Positions 7,285 to 20,335 are shown, counted from the stretch's first letter. The stretch is 56,113 nt of DNA from an uncultured Verrucomicrobiales bacterium (GCA_937928545.1 CALGJQ010000067.1:1-56113); one strand, 5' to 3'. Numbers and translations: made by a program. The notes: generated by a model from the letters alone, not told the origin.

Positions 7285-9251
7285 GATTTAATAGTCCAGA
7301 ATGGCTAATCTGCCTCATCGCCCTGCCCATCCTCGCCTTCGCAGCCTGGTTGGCTCGGAGGAAACGTGGAGACCGTTGGAAGGAACTCGTGGCTCCACGC
7401 TTGCGGGGACGACTCAGTATGGTCCGCTCTGCGTGGGTTTATTTCACCTCACTTGGGCTCGCTCTTCTTGGTTTGGCTGGATTGATCGTGGCCTTCGCGC
7501 AACCAGAATCAGGCGAGGAGTGGATCGAGGTGGAGAGTGAAGGGCGGAATATTCTGTTCTGTATCGATATCTCTCGCAGCATGTTAGCGGAAGATATTCA
7601 ACCCAGTCGTCTCCAAGCCTCCCGTGCGGCGGCCTTAGAAATCTTGGAACGCTTTCCAAATGATCGGGTCGGCGTTCTTCTCTATGCTGGGGAAAACTTA
7701 ATGCAATCCCCTCTCACTCTCGATCACGGATTCGTCGAGCAAACGCTCGCCCAACTTGATCCTGCCGATATTCCCTATGGCGGATCAAACCTGAGTGGTG
7801 CGATCAATGACGGAGTCAAGCTCCTCACGAAAACGGGGCAACAAAGTAACATCATGGTGGTCTTCAGCGATGGCGAAAACTCAACCAGCGGCGTGGAAGC
7901 CGCCGCCCTCAGTGCCGCAAAGGAAGGAATTTTCATCTACGCTCTCGGGATGGGATCGAGCGAAGGCTCCTTTATTCCAGATCCCAGACAACGAGATAGA
8001 AAATTCCGTGATCGTAGCGGGAACCCGGTCTTCACCCGTCTTGATGAGGAGGCTCTCCAAATGGTCGCCGCAAAAACCGATGGTTTTTACTCCCGTGGCA
8101 TGGGAGGAACCTTCCTTAGTAAGCTCGATTCCGCTCTGAGCGAAATGGACCGATTTCGGGAAGAAGGAAAACACCAACGGGTTGCGAAACCGGCTCATCA
8201 ATGGTTTCTTCTTTGTGGACTTCTTCTTATTATGATTTCGATTTTCGTGCGCACGCTCCCTCTTCGACCGGCCCTTGCCGTGCTCGCGTGCTTCTTCGCC
8301 TTTCCCAAGGCCGACGCGAGTTTGATCAGTGATGGTCGAGACGCCTTAGCGCAAGGAGACCAACTCGAAGCGCACCAGTTTTTCCGACTTGCCGCGAAAG
8401 AGGAGTCAGGAGAGCGAGCCTCTAGCCTCCACCTCGCCGCTGGCTCTGCAGCCTTCCAGGCGAAGAGTTGGGAAGCCGCCGCCGATTCTTTCAGTGAAGC
8501 TCTTGCCTCCAAAAACTCCACAACTCAACAACAAGCCCACTATGGTCTCGCGACTAGCCTCTTTTACCTCGGAGTCCCCCGAGAGGAAGACGAGCAGATC
8601 AAAGCTTGGGAAGGTGCGGTGAAACACTACGAGGCTGCTTTAAGGATCGATCCTGCTGATGCCAAAGCGACCCAAAACCTGAAGAAGGTCAAAGAATACG
8701 TCCGTCAAAAAGAGCCAAAGAAAAAAAAGGAAGAACAGAAGGACTCCAAAGAGCAAGAGGACTCCAAAGAACAGAAGGACTCCAAAGAGCAAGAGGACTC
8801 CAAAGAACAGGAGGACTCCAAAGAACAGGAGGACTCCAAAGAACAGGAGATGCCCAAAGAACAGGAAGAAGAAAATCAAGGGGATCAAAGCGAGCCAAAT
8901 CAACCCTCAGAAACTCAGGACGATCGTTCTCATGAGTCAAAAGAGCCTAAGGGTAAAAGCTCCGATCAGGAGCATGACTCTTTGCCCAAGCCCAATGAAA
9001 ATGGGGAGGGTAATCCTGAAAAACCGCAGCAAGGGAACAACCCACAGGATTCGAAATCAAAAAGGGAACAGAAAGAAAGTGGGAAAGGATCTCAAAACGC
9101 TGATGCCCAGAAAATGAAACAAGGCGAAGAGCCATTGAATGAATCGCGAGAGGAACGAGCCCGCCGATTGCTAAAACAATATGCGGACTTCGGAGCAAAA
9201 GCCCCTCGCCGAATGCGACGCCCCTACAATCGCTCCGCACAGGATTGGTAA
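7281..9251 (+). CDS. batB: BatB-BatC fusion: membrane vWA domain plus TPR region and charged repeat tail
   Basis: The 656 residues combine what are often two proteins. The BatB part has helices at about 8-25 and 52-72, then a vWA domain with an intact MIDAS site (D96-S98-S100 in DISRS, and FSDGENSTSG near 195). A helix at 307-324 is followed by a second hydrophobic stretch at 328-345 ending in KADA, which looks like the signal peptide of a former BatC. TPR-like helices run from about 350 to 480. After that comes a highly charged tail with an in-frame KEQxDS repeat. BatC supplies TPR scaffolding in other species. The ATGA overlap with batA supports co-translation. Confidence 0.88.
   Translation: MRFNSPEWLICLIALPILAFAAWLARRKRGDRWKELVAPRLRGRLSMVRSAWVYFTSLGLALLGLAGLIVAFAQPESGEEWIEVESEGRNILFCIDISRSMLAEDIQPSRLQASRAAALEILERFPNDRVGVLLYAGENLMQSPLTLDHGFVEQTLAQLDPADIPYGGSNLSGAINDGVKLLTKTGQQSNIMVVFSDGENSTSGVEAAALSAAKEGIFIYALGMGSSEGSFIPDPRQRDRKFRDRSGNPVFTRLDEEALQMVAAKTDGFYSRGMGGTFLSKLDSALSEMDRFREEGKHQRVAKPAHQWFLLCGLLLIMISIFVRTLPLRPALAVLACFFAFPKADASLISDGRDALAQGDQLEAHQFFRLAAKEESGERASSLHLAAGSAAFQAKSWEAAADSFSEALASKNSTTQQQAHYGLATSLFYLGVPREEDEQIKAWEGAVKHYEAALRIDPADAKATQNLKKVKEYVRQKEPKKKKEEQKDSKEQEDSKEQKDSKEQEDSKEQEDSKEQEDSKEQEMPKEQEEENQGDQSEPNQPSETQDDRSHESKEPKGKSSDQEHDSLPKPNENGEGNPEKPQQGNNPQDSKSKREQKESGKGSQNADAQKMKQGEEPLNESREERARRLLKQYADFGAKAPRRMRRPYNRSAQDW
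8731..8868 (+). repeat. 18-bp in-frame tandem repeat within batBC
   Basis: About six to seven copies of an 18-bp unit (consensus AAAGAACAGGAGGACTCC) encode KEQEDS. Copies alternate GAGCAAGAG with GAACAGGAG or GAACAGAAG, so some units differ only by silent changes. Copy-number change by replication slippage would add or remove six residues without shifting the frame. It is a coding repeat, not a CRISPR array, because there are no spacers. Confidence 0.9.
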
Positions 9252-9260
9252 AACCCGACG

Positions 9261-11570
9261 ATGCCCATCAACCTAAAAGTCATCCTCGTCTTGCTTGCTC
9301 TCCTGCCCGGAGTGTGGGCACAGAACCTTCCCCCCACGATCGAAGTCACTTTAGCCAGCCGCATGGTGGTAGTCGGTGAGCAGACGAGGCTCACAGTTCT
9401 GGTGAAAAACATCACCCTTATTGATTGGCCAGATTCCCCAAGAGCCGCTCCGCTCGCTCTGACTCAACTTAGAAAAAACCAAGTTCGCATAAATAGCCAG
9501 ATTTACGAAGTCTTCGAATATAGCGTGACCGCTTATCAAACAGGGGTTTTCACGATCCCCCCGTTTAAGATTAGAACTCAACAAGGAATCATCAGCTCAA
9601 AAGCGATTACTCTGAAGGCCTCACCAATCTCGACATTAGCGACAAAAGGCATTACAATTAGACCTAACACCGTCCCCTATCTCTCGGGAATTTTCCTCGA
9701 AAAAGTGTCGCCCTATGTCGGTGAAACCCAATCTGTCGAAGCGAAGATCTACGTCCCTAGTCGATCACCTCACCACCTCAAGCTCGCTAATGGACAGGTC
9801 ATTCAAATGGAAAAAGAAGGGATCGCAGCATGGCGCTTTACTGCAGATCCACGTCCAACCGGAATCTTGAATTACGATGGCTTGACCTTCCGCGTCTACA
9901 CCTACCGAAGCTCATTAAATGCCCTCAAGGAAGGAACTCTCAGTATCGGACCGGGTAAAGCGGAGCCCATTTTCCATACGAGTGTTCCCTTGCGAAGTGG
10001 CCTTGGGATAAACAGACAAGCCCTTCCGGTCGAGTTCCCCTCAACCAAACTCATAGTCCGAGCTCTTCCCCAAGGCGCGCCGGAAGGTTTTGAAGGGGCC
10101 GTTGGAAACTTCATGATTGAGGCCTCCACGCCGACTCGGGAACTGAAGTTGGGCGATACCATCACCGTCGAAGCTCGTGTCACTGGAACGGGAAACATTG
10201 ATCAGTTTCCAGGCCCTTTCCTTATGGATCCGGAGAAGAACTGGAAGCAATTCGAGATGATCGCCAAGCCTCCAGGAAGTGAGCGCCGCTCCAGTTCGGG
10301 GACCGTGGAGTTTTCTCAGGTGGTTCGGCCGATGAAAAACCTCCCCGCCATGCCTCCCTATCGTTTCGTCTTTTTTGATCCTATCCTCGAGAAATATCGC
10401 ACTCTCGACAGCCCTCCACAGCCGCTCGTCATGACTGGGAAAACACCCAGTGTTGAGGCCTCCGATTCCACTTTGGACTTCCTCCCCCTTTCGGGACGAG
10501 GGCTGAAAAGGTTCGATGCAAAAAACAATCTCCCCATTTGGTTATGGCAGATTGTCCCCGCGCTGCTTGTTCTTTTTCTTCTTATCACCGCGCTCCTGCG
10601 GAAACTCAAAAGCGCTCGCCTCTCCTCACAGCCCGCGCGGGAATTTGAGGCCGCACTCGATGAGGTGCGCGCGAAGTCATCGACCCAAGTTGAGTTTTAC
10701 CGCGAAGCGGCAAACTTCGTGATCACTTGGAGAGGCAAAGAAGGATTTGAGGAGATCTTCGAAGCGCGCGATGACATTTGCTTCCGCCCCGAAGCACCCA
10801 GCGAACCGGTTCCGGAAGTCGTGAAGAATCGAATTCTCAAGCGCCTTCAATCGCTTTCTCCGGTCCTCATGACGGGACTTTTCTTCATCCTTCAGTTGAG
10901 TTCGCTCAGAGCGCAGGAAGATGACCCCGAAGTCGCCCGCGCACGAATCTTACAAGAAATGGCAGCAGCTCCCGCACCGGAACATTTTTATAACCTCGCC
11001 CTGTGTGAAAAAACTCTCGATCGCCCCGCGAAAGCCGCGCTTTGGGCTTATCGTTATCAAGCTCAAGACGGTGACGCCTCCGCGTTGCTGAAGGAACTCC
11101 CCGGAATCAAACAAGAGGAACGAAAAGGGCTCGATTGGTTGAGCGTGCTACCGCGTTCAGTTTATCGACAACTCACCTTCGCTGGTGCTTGGGCTTTTGT
11201 CATTCTCTTACTCTGCCTCTTCCAAAGACGCTCAAAGGAACGGCCCTTCCTTATTCGAATTTGCGCTCTCATCTTCCCTCTCGGATTCTTGGTTGGTGGC
11301 GCGGCTTGGTTTTTCTATCCGGAGGAAGTTAGCTTTGATCCACTTCATAAACTGTTCGTGGCCAGTTCAGAAGAAGTCGCCTTGCGAAGCCAACCCTATC
11401 TCGGAGGGAAAATTCTGAGAGACAACATTGCTGGGAGCCTTTGTAAAATCACTGCTGAAAGAGCAGGTTGGGTAAAACTTGAACTCCCAGGAGGAGTTGA
11501 CGGCTGGACGCAAAAAACGTTCGTTGAGCCGATTCTCATGGAATCTGACTCGTCGAACGTATCTGATTAA
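9261..11570 (+). CDS. batD: BatD-BatE-like fusion with C-terminal SH3 domain
   Basis: This 769-residue protein starts with a signal peptide (about residues 1-21, ending VWAQ). Periplasmic beta-sandwich domains typical of BatD oxygen-tolerance proteins follow (PTIEVTLASRMVVVGEQTRL). A membrane helix lies near 430-450. A second hydrophobic stretch near 540-555 ends in SLRAQ, like another signal peptide, and is followed by TPR-like helices and two more membrane helices. The last 65 residues form a bacterial SH3 domain (VALRSQPYLGGKIL ... WVKLELPGGVDGWTQ). That tail matches BatE architecture, so the gene probably fuses BatD with BatE. It is 9 bp after batBC and ends the operon. Confidence 0.85.
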   Translation: MPINLKVILVLLALLPGVWAQNLPPTIEVTLASRMVVVGEQTRLTVLVKNITLIDWPDSPRAAPLALTQLRKNQVRINSQIYEVFEYSVTAYQTGVFTIPPFKIRTQQGIISSKAITLKASPISTLATKGITIRPNTVPYLSGIFLEKVSPYVGETQSVEAKIYVPSRSPHHLKLANGQVIQMEKEGIAAWRFTADPRPTGILNYDGLTFRVYTYRSSLNALKEGTLSIGPGKAEPIFHTSVPLRSGLGINRQALPVEFPSTKLIVRALPQGAPEGFEGAVGNFMIEASTPTRELKLGDTITVEARVTGTGNIDQFPGPFLMDPEKNWKQFEMIAKPPGSERRSSSGTVEFSQVVRPMKNLPAMPPYRFVFFDPILEKYRTLDSPPQPLVMTGKTPSVEASDSTLDFLPLSGRGLKRFDAKNNLPIWLWQIVPALLVLFLLITALLRKLKSARLSSQPAREFEAALDEVRAKSSTQVEFYREAANFVITWRGKEGFEEIFEARDDICFRPEAPSEPVPEVVKNRILKRLQSLSPVLMTGLFFILQLSSLRAQEDDPEVARARILQEMAAAPAPEHFYNLALCEKTLDRPAKAALWAYRYQAQDGDASALLKELPGIKQEERKGLDWLSVLPRSVYRQLTFAGAWAFVILLLCLFQRRSKERPFLIRICALIFPLGFLVGGAAWFFYPEEVSFDPLHKLFVASSEEVALRSQPYLGGKILRDNIAGSLCKITAERAGWVKLELPGGVDGWTQKTFVEPILMESDSSNVSD

Positions 11571-11586
11571 TCGCGCGGGCGATTAA
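11567..11586. terminator. palindromic hairpin shared by convergent bat operon and clpC
   Basis: A perfect 8-bp inverted repeat (TTAATCGC, GCGG loop, GCGATTAA) spans the 12-bp gap between the two convergent genes. It includes the stop codon of batDE on one arm and that of clpC on the other. It lacks a long T tract on either strand, so it may stop polymerase only in part or protect 3' ends. Confidence 0.55.
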
Positions 11587-14120
11587 GAAGTGGTCTTCTC
11601 AGGAGATTTTGGCTTCTTGCCAGCCTTGGTCTTGAAGTGAACTTTTTCAGCTCCTTTCTTCACCTTAGCAGTGACATGCTCACCTTCTTTGACCTCTCCC
11701 GCGAGGAGGGCCTCAGCAAGCGGGTCTTCTAGAAGTTGCTCCACCGCACGGCGCATGGGGCGGGCTCCATAGTCAGGATCATATCCCTTCGTGACGATGA
11801 GGTCGCGAGCGGCGGCATCGAGAACGAGTTCAATTTCCTTCTCAGCGAGACGCTTGACCAACTTATCAACCTCAAGATCAACAATCTGGTTCAAGGCTTC
11901 CTTCTCAAGCATGCGGAAGACGACAAGCTCATCGAGACGGTTCAAGAACTCTGGACGGAAGTGCTTCTTCGCCACTGCGTCGATCTTGGCCTTCATACCT
12001 TCGAAGTCAGCTTCGTCTTCGGCCATTGCATTGAAGCCGAGAGAAGTCTGACGCTTGATGCTTTCAGCTCCGACGTTCGAGGTCAAAATGATGATGGTGT
12101 TACGGAAGTCGATCTTACGGCCAAAGCTATCGGTAATCATGCCCTCTTCCAAAATTTGGAGAAGGAGGTTCATGACATCAGGGTGAGCTTTCTCGACCTC
12201 GTCAAAAAGGATGACGGAGTATGGGCGACGACGAACCGCTTCGGAAAGCTGTCCCCCTTCTTCATATCCCACATATCCCGGAGGCGATCCGATAAGACGG
12301 CTGGCGCTGAATTTCTCCATGTATTCCGACATGTCGATTTGAATGAGAGACTCGGGGTCTCCGAACATGAAGTTGGCGAGATTACGAGCGAGGTAGGTTT
12401 TACCCACACCTGTTGGCCCTAGGAAGAGGAAGGAACCGATCGGGCGGCGTGGATCTTTGAGATCGGCACGTGAGCGACGGAGGGCCTTGGAAATCGCGAT
12501 GACTGCTGCGTCCTGTCCGATGACGGTCTCCTTGAGGTTTTCCTCCATCTTGAGAAGCTTGGCCGCTTCCTTTTGCTCCATGCGCTGAAGAGGAACCCCG
12601 GTCCACTTAGAAACCACGGCCATGATGTCGTCTTCGACAATGTCGACGACCTTCTCTTCGCTCTCATCACGCCAGCCCTCGATTTGATCATCGAGTTCCT
12701 TACGTGTTAACTTTTCCTCGTCGCGCAAGGCGGCGGCTTTTTCAAAGTCCTGATCATTGATTGCAGCGACTTTATCATCGTTGATCTCAGAGATTCGAGC
12801 TTCAAGATCCTTGAGTCCAACTGGGCGGGTCATGGTCTTGATTCGAGCGCGAGCACCGGCTTCATCGACAACATCGATTGCCTTGTCTGGCAGAAAACGA
12901 CTGGTGAGATAGCGCGAGGTGAGTTTTACCGAAGCTTCGAGTGCTTCGTCAGTGTAGCGAACTTTGTGATGTGATTCATACTTCTCCCGAAGTCCCTTCA
13001 TGATCGCAATGGCGTCTTCCGTAGACGGTTCATTGACCTTCACTTGTTGGAAGCGGCGTTCAAGAGCGGAGTCTTTTTCAATGTGTTTCCGAAACTCATT
13101 CATGGTGGTGGCACCAATGCACTGAAGCTCTGCACGGCTGAGAGCGGGCTTAATGATGTTCGAGGCATCCATCGCTCCTTCGGCAGAACCGGCTCCGACG
13201 ATGGTGTGAAGTTCATCGATGAAGAGGATGACATTCTTCACCTTACGGATTTCATCCATCACCGCTTTAATGCGCTCCTCAAATTGACCACGGTATTTTG
13301 TCCCAGCAACCATGAGAGCGAGGTCCAGAGTCACGACTTTCTTATCGCGAAGAATTTCGGGAACGTCACCAGCGGAAATCTCTTGGGCAAGCCCTTCGAC
13401 AATTGCGGTTTTACCCACCCCAGCCTCACCAACGAGGACAGGGTTATTCTTTGTTCGGCGACAGAGAATCTGAATCACGCGCTCGATTTCTGGGGCACGG
13501 CCGATGACTGGATCAAGCTCACCAGCTTGAGCCATCTTAGTGAGATCACGACCGAATGCTTTGAGGGCAGGAGTCTTGGTTTTTTCGCCAGCATCTCCGT
13601 CACCATCGAGATCGATTTCATCTTCGTCTTCGAAGTCAAAATCATCATCAGAATCGGAAGGCGGGTTTCCATCGTCGGTTGAGAAGTTAGGGTCGATTTC
13701 GGCGAGAACTTCGTTCCGAGTGGTTTGAAGATCGACACTGAGGCTGGTTAAGACACGTGCGGCCATTCCCTCCCCTTCCCGAAGGAGTCCCAGCAGGATG
13801 TGCTCGGTTCCGACATAAGAATGGTTCAGTTGCTTCGCTTCCTTATTGGCGAGAGCGAGGACTTTTTTGACCCGTGGAGTGTAAGGGATATTGGTGGAAG
13901 ATTTTTGTTCAGGACCTGTCCCGACCTCCTTTTCGACTTCCATCCGCACGGACTCGAGATCGAGTCCCATCCGCTGTAGCACACTAACGGCAACACCTTG
14001 ACCGAGCTTGATGAGTCCGAGAAGGACGTGCTCGGTTCCGATGTAATTGTGATTGAATCGGTCGGCCTCTTTACGGGCCAGCGCCAGGACTTGCTGGGCG
14101 CGAGGGGTAAAATTATTCAT
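11583..14120 (-). CDS. clpC: ATP-dependent Clp unfoldase ClpC
   Basis: ClpC is a hexameric AAA+ unfoldase that feeds proteins to ClpP. The 845 residues hold two N-terminal Clp-N repeats (about 1-65 and 78-145). D1 has Walker A GEAGVGKT (231-238) and Walker B ILFIDE. A UVR-containing middle segment spans about 445-480 ([14 protein letters not shown]). D2 has Walker A GPTGVGKT (568-575), followed by the ClpC-type [20 protein letters not shown]. An odd feature is a strongly acidic linker at about 144-178 ([20 protein letters not shown]) between the N-domain and D1. It sits 27 bp after mcsB. The N-domain in ClpC can bind phosphoarginine, which fits the kinase upstream. Confidence 0.96.
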   Translation of the reverse strand: MNNFTPRAQQVLALARKEADRFNHNYIGTEHVLLGLIKLGQGVAVSVLQRMGLDLESVRMEVEKEVGTGPEQKSSTNIPYTPRVKKVLALANKEAKQLNHSYVGTEHILLGLLREGEGMAARVLTSLSVDLQTTRNEVLAEIDPNFSTDDGNPPSDSDDDFDFEDEDEIDLDGDGDAGEKTKTPALKAFGRDLTKMAQAGELDPVIGRAPEIERVIQILCRRTKNNPVLVGEAGVGKTAIVEGLAQEISAGDVPEILRDKKVVTLDLALMVAGTKYRGQFEERIKAVMDEIRKVKNVILFIDELHTIVGAGSAEGAMDASNIIKPALSRAELQCIGATTMNEFRKHIEKDSALERRFQQVKVNEPSTEDAIAIMKGLREKYESHHKVRYTDEALEASVKLTSRYLTSRFLPDKAIDVVDEAGARARIKTMTRPVGLKDLEARISEINDDKVAAINDQDFEKAAALRDEEKLTRKELDDQIEGWRDESEEKVVDIVEDDIMAVVSKWTGVPLQRMEQKEAAKLLKMEENLKETVIGQDAAVIAISKALRRSRADLKDPRRPIGSFLFLGPTGVGKTYLARNLANFMFGDPESLIQIDMSEYMEKFSASRLIGSPPGYVGYEEGGQLSEAVRRRPYSVILFDEVEKAHPDVMNLLLQILEEGMITDSFGRKIDFRNTIIILTSNVGAESIKRQTSLGFNAMAEDEADFEGMKAKIDAVAKKHFRPEFLNRLDELVVFRMLEKEALNQIVDLEVDKLVKRLAEKEIELVLDAAARDLIVTKGYDPDYGARPMRRAVEQLLEDPLAEALLAGEVKEGEHVTAKVKKGAEKVHFKTKAGKKPKSPEKTTS

Positions 14121-14147
14121 TAGAAAGCTTTCAATTTGGGGGCTCGG

Positions 14148-15239
14148 TTAATTTTCTTTTCCTGAAATATCAATAGCAGCTGGTAGGGCAGAATGCAACT
14201 GCTCTCGGATCATTTGAGCCCGCATGATGTCACGAGCAGTCGGTTCCAGCTTCTCACCAGCATTCCATTGCAAGTGAGCTGGTTGAGTTTCCATGAACAA
14301 GCGGTCGCAAATCTCGACGAGATTTGAAGGCATGATCTCTAGATCAGCTCCGAGACGAAGCATCGAGAGATGGTTGAGAGCCTCTTTTGAAGAAATAATG
14401 CGGGCGTAGCTCAAGGTTCCGGCGGCACGACCAATTCGGTCCTTCACCATGATCGGATCATCGATGAGAAGTTTCTCACGAGCTTGGGTTTCGTAGCGCG
14501 CGACATCGCCGATCACTCGAGTGAGGCGTTCCAAGATGACTTCTTCGGGCTCGCCGAGGGTTGATTGATTGGAGATTTGGTAGAGATTTCCAAGCGACTC
14601 GGTCCCTTCTCCATAAAGTCCGCGAACCGCGAGGCCGAGTTTACCGATTCCTTTTAAGACTTGAGTGATTTGATCACTCAAAACAAGGGCAGGAAGGTGG
14701 AGCATTGCTGAGGCCCGCATTCCAGTGCCCAAATTCGTGGGGCATGCGGTGAGATAACCCAGCTTGGCATCAACGGCGAACTCGATCTTTGTTTCAAGAT
14801 TTTGATCTACCGAGTGGGCCAACTTATAGGCTTCTTTAAGCTGGAGACTGGGACGAATGGCCTGAATGCGCAAATGATCTTCCTCATTGATCATAAGGCT
14901 GAGCGATTGTTTCCGGTTCACCACTGATCCACTCCCCTCATTCCGTGCCGCTTGTTCGCGACTAATCAGATGGCGTTCGACAAGAACCTGCTTCTGAAGC
15001 GAATTAAGATCAGAAAGTTCGTGAGAGAAGCCCGTCTTCATTCCCGGGAGAGCTTCTAATTCAGCCTGCAAAGAATCTCGGACTTTTTGCCGTTCTTTCT
15101 TTCGAGCCCAGCCTGGAAAAGGAGCATTGGCAATGTTTCGAGCGAGGCGGACACGACTCGTGAGGACGACCGAGTTCTCCTCATCATGGCCAGTCATCCA
15201 ATCAGCCGGATGTTTCAACAAGGTGGAGAATCGCATCAT
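14148..15239 (-). CDS. mcsB: protein arginine kinase McsB
   Basis: McsB phosphorylates arginine residues on proteins; the mark targets them to ClpCP. This 363-residue protein has the ATP:guanido phosphotransferase fold: SSRVRLARN-like VLTSRVRLARN near the N-terminus, and the catalytic cysteine loop CPTNLGTGMRASAMLHLPAL near the middle. The RDxxRA phosphoarginine-binding motif is present as RDIMRA at residues 336-341, which separates McsB from metabolic creatine or arginine kinases. It overlaps mcsA by 4 bp and precedes clpC by 27 bp. No ctsR repressor gene accompanies it, unlike in Firmicutes. Confidence 0.94.
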   Translation of the reverse strand: MMRFSTLLKHPADWMTGHDEENSVVLTSRVRLARNIANAPFPGWARKKERQKVRDSLQAELEALPGMKTGFSHELSDLNSLQKQVLVERHLISREQAARNEGSGSVVNRKQSLSLMINEEDHLRIQAIRPSLQLKEAYKLAHSVDQNLETKIEFAVDAKLGYLTACPTNLGTGMRASAMLHLPALVLSDQITQVLKGIGKLGLAVRGLYGEGTESLGNLYQISNQSTLGEPEEVILERLTRVIGDVARYETQAREKLLIDDPIMVKDRIGRAAGTLSYARIISSKEALNHLSMLRLGADLEIMPSNLVEICDRLFMETQPAHLQWNAGEKLEPTARDIMRAQMIREQLHSALPAAIDISGKEN

Positions 15240-15751
15240 GATGCAGCTACCCCTTCCCCTTTCGCGCTTTCGAGCTCGCTAATTCGATCCCTCAGTTTCG
15301 CGGCTTCTTCAAAATTCTCATCGTTAATCGCGGTCTCCAATTCGGCCTCAAGATCCGAGAGTTCCACTTTTAAGGCCTGTTGCTTTACTAAACCAGCAGG
15401 CATGTAACCGGCGTGAACCTGACCTTTGTGCATCGAAGGCAAACGACGCGCAATTTCTCCGGCAAAAGCACGATAGCAATCTGGACAGCCCAATCGACCG
15501 ACTTTTTGGAGATCAACGAGGGTAAATCCGCAACTGGGACACTTCTCGAGTGATTCAAGGGGCTCAATTGCCGATAAGCCTCCCGCGGCTTGGCTCGGAG
15601 CAAGGAGTTCTTCGGCCATCAGTAAGCCCTCAGGATTGGTAATCCCTTTTGCTTCGGCGCAAGTCTCACAAAGGACAAACTTCTTCAACTTGCCGTCAGC
15701 CACTTGCGTGTAAAACACAGTGGCTTTTTCCTGACACGAATCGCACTTCAT
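15236..15751 (-). CDS. mcsA: McsA, zinc-finger activator of the arginine kinase
   Basis: McsA activates McsB and carries zinc fingers plus a UVR motif. Two CxxC pairs form a first finger (CDSCQEKA ... CETC) and two more a second (CPSCGFTL ... CPDCYRAF). A C-terminal UVR-type helix follows (ALKVELSDLEAELETAINDE then ENFEEAAKLRD). The start chosen, ATG 15751, gives MKCDSC, as in other McsA proteins, and 171 residues. An upstream ATG at 15772 would add MATFFVL. It is the first gene of the mcsA-mcsB-clpC operon and overlaps mcsB in an ATGA arrangement. Confidence 0.92.
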   Translation of the reverse strand: MKCDSCQEKATVFYTQVADGKLKKFVLCETCAEAKGITNPEGLLMAEELLAPSQAAGGLSAIEPLESLEKCPSCGFTLVDLQKVGRLGCPDCYRAFAGEIARRLPSMHKGQVHAGYMPAGLVKQQALKVELSDLEAELETAINDENFEEAAKLRDRISELESAKGEGVAAS

Positions 15752-15930
15752 CAACACGAAAAAGGTAGCCACTCCGTGCGGGATAGCTACCGAAAATTGT
15801 CGCTTTCATCGGGAATCAAAAATGTCTCCTACGTCACCTTCTCAACTCTTCCTCTGACTGAAGGCTTCGCCGAAAAACTTCTTTGATCATTTCTTGCTCA
15901 AAACGCCTCGCCAATTAGGCTTCCCGCGAG

Positions 15931-16719
15931 ATGAAATCAGCGCAATATCTGGAAAAAATGTTCGGCCTTAAAGGCAAAACAGCCGTCGTGATCGGCGGGA
16001 CGGGAGAACTCTGCTCCTACATGGCTCTCGGCCTCGCTCAAGCTGGAGCAGAAGTCGTTTTGGTTGGTCGAAATGAAGAGAAAGCAAACGAACGCCTAAA
16101 AATCATCGAAGAAGCAGGTGGGAAAGGATATTTCGCACACGCTGATTCGAGCGACCGTCAATCGCTCAACGAACTCCTTAACTCAGTGGTCGAGCAATCC
16201 GGGCAGGTCGACATTCTCGTCAATGGCGCCGGGATCAATTCTCCCAGTCCTTTTGTCGAAATCACCGATGAAGAAGCGCTCAACATTCTCGACGTGAACC
16301 TCGTCGGGGTGATGCGCGCTTGTCAGGTCTTTGGAAACTATTTCCTGAGCCGTGACGTCCAAGCTTCTATTATTAACCTCGGTTCAATCTCGGGCCTAAA
16401 TCCCCTCTCGCGCGTCTTTACCTACTCCGCTTCGAAAGCTGCCGTTCATAACTTGAGCCGTAACCTTGCTCGCGAATGGGCTGATCGCGACATCCGCGTC
16501 AACACCTTGGTCCCTGGATTCTTCCCGGCTGAGCAGAACCGGAAGGTTCTCGATGAGTCTCGCGTTGCTGAAATTCTTCGCCACACCCCATCATCGCGCT
16601 TTGGAAATCCTGAAGAGTTGATCGGAGCGACCCTTTTACTGGCCTCAAATGTCGCAGGTGGGTTCATCACCGGCACGGAAGTCGTAGTCGATGGTGGATT
16701 CAACTCGATGACGATCTAA
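15931..16719 (+). CDS. SDR-family NAD(P)-dependent oxidoreductase
   Basis: This is a classical short-chain dehydrogenase of 262 residues. The cofactor loop is GGTGELCS near residue 22, and NGAG follows at the end of strand 4. The catalytic serine is in LGSISG, the YxxxK pair is YSASK, and the C-terminus has [10 protein letters not shown]. The stretch [14 protein letters not shown] resembles SDRs annotated as D-mannonate or fructuronate reductases, so a sugar-acid substrate is possible but not proven. It is a single gene, with no uronate genes nearby. Its stop overlaps the convergent ftsB gene by 4 bp. Confidence 0.85.
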   Translation: MKSAQYLEKMFGLKGKTAVVIGGTGELCSYMALGLAQAGAEVVLVGRNEEKANERLKIIEEAGGKGYFAHADSSDRQSLNELLNSVVEQSGQVDILVNGAGINSPSPFVEITDEEALNILDVNLVGVMRACQVFGNYFLSRDVQASIINLGSISGLNPLSRVFTYSASKAAVHNLSRNLAREWADRDIRVNTLVPGFFPAEQNRKVLDESRVAEILRHTPSSRFGNPEELIGATLLLASNVAGGFITGTEVVVDGGFNSMTI

Positions 16720-17063
16720 TTTTTAATTTCGATAATACTCTCTCCTTCGAGTTGAACACGGAGAGGGTCACGAGCCCGCGCTTCTAAATAGCGCGGGTTT
16801 TTTTTGAGCGCGCGGCTCTCGTCATGAAGTTGGTCGCGCTTCTTGCGAAGGGCCAATTCATTCTGCTCGGCATCGAGGAGTTCATTTTCGATGTTTTTGA
16901 GCAGCCGATACTGAGGAATGGCTGGAATAAGTAAGGCCGCGCAAACCACGACTACAAAAACCCAGAAAACGAATAGGGTCGGCTTTCCAAAGAGCCCACG
17001 GCCTTCACGATCAGCGGAAAACTCCGGAGATCGACCGGTTTCTGCTCTTTTCCGTCGGGCCAT
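16716..17063 (-). CDS. ftsB: FtsB/DivIC septum formation initiator protein
   Basis: This 115-residue bitopic protein has a cytoplasmic basic N-terminus ([11 protein letters not shown]). One membrane helix follows at about 28-48 ([18 protein letters not shown]), then a periplasmic coiled coil ([20 protein letters not shown]) and a short tail. That is the layout of FtsB/DivIC, part of the FtsQLB divisome subcomplex. The [14 protein letters not shown] segment after the coil matches the FtsB pattern of helix end plus strand. It lies downstream of the eno terminator, so it needs its own promoter within 17064-17132. Confidence 0.85.
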   Translation of the reverse strand: MARRKRAETGRSPEFSADREGRGLFGKPTLFVFWVFVVVVCAALLIPAIPQYRLLKNIENELLDAEQNELALRKKRDQLHDESRALKKNPRYLEARARDPLRVQLEGESIIEIKN

Positions 17064-17132
17064 GGAGAAACTCTATACTCGATTTTTGATATTTAGGAAG
17101 TCTAAACTAATACCGCGTGATCGTTTGACATG

Positions 17133-17163
17133 AAAAAAGCCGCAAGGTCTCCCCTGCGGCTTT
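17133..17163 (-). terminator. Rho-independent terminator of eno
   Basis: A stem of nine positions with one mismatch (GCCGCAAGG with CCCTGCGGC, 17139-17160) and a 4-nt loop is followed on the minus strand by TTTTTT. It lies 27 bp after the eno stop. Confidence 0.9.
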
Positions 17164-17189
17164 GATGAAATTTAAAGAGGAGTGAAGGC

Positions 17190-20335
<3,146 letters not shown>

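Noticed and set aside
8731..8868. Tandem repeats considered as a CRISPR array
   Set aside because: Units are contiguous with no spacers and lie in frame inside a gene.
11736..12422. 228-codon plus-strand frame inside clpC
   Set aside because: It is antisense to strongly conserved AAA+ coding sequence and shows no domain.
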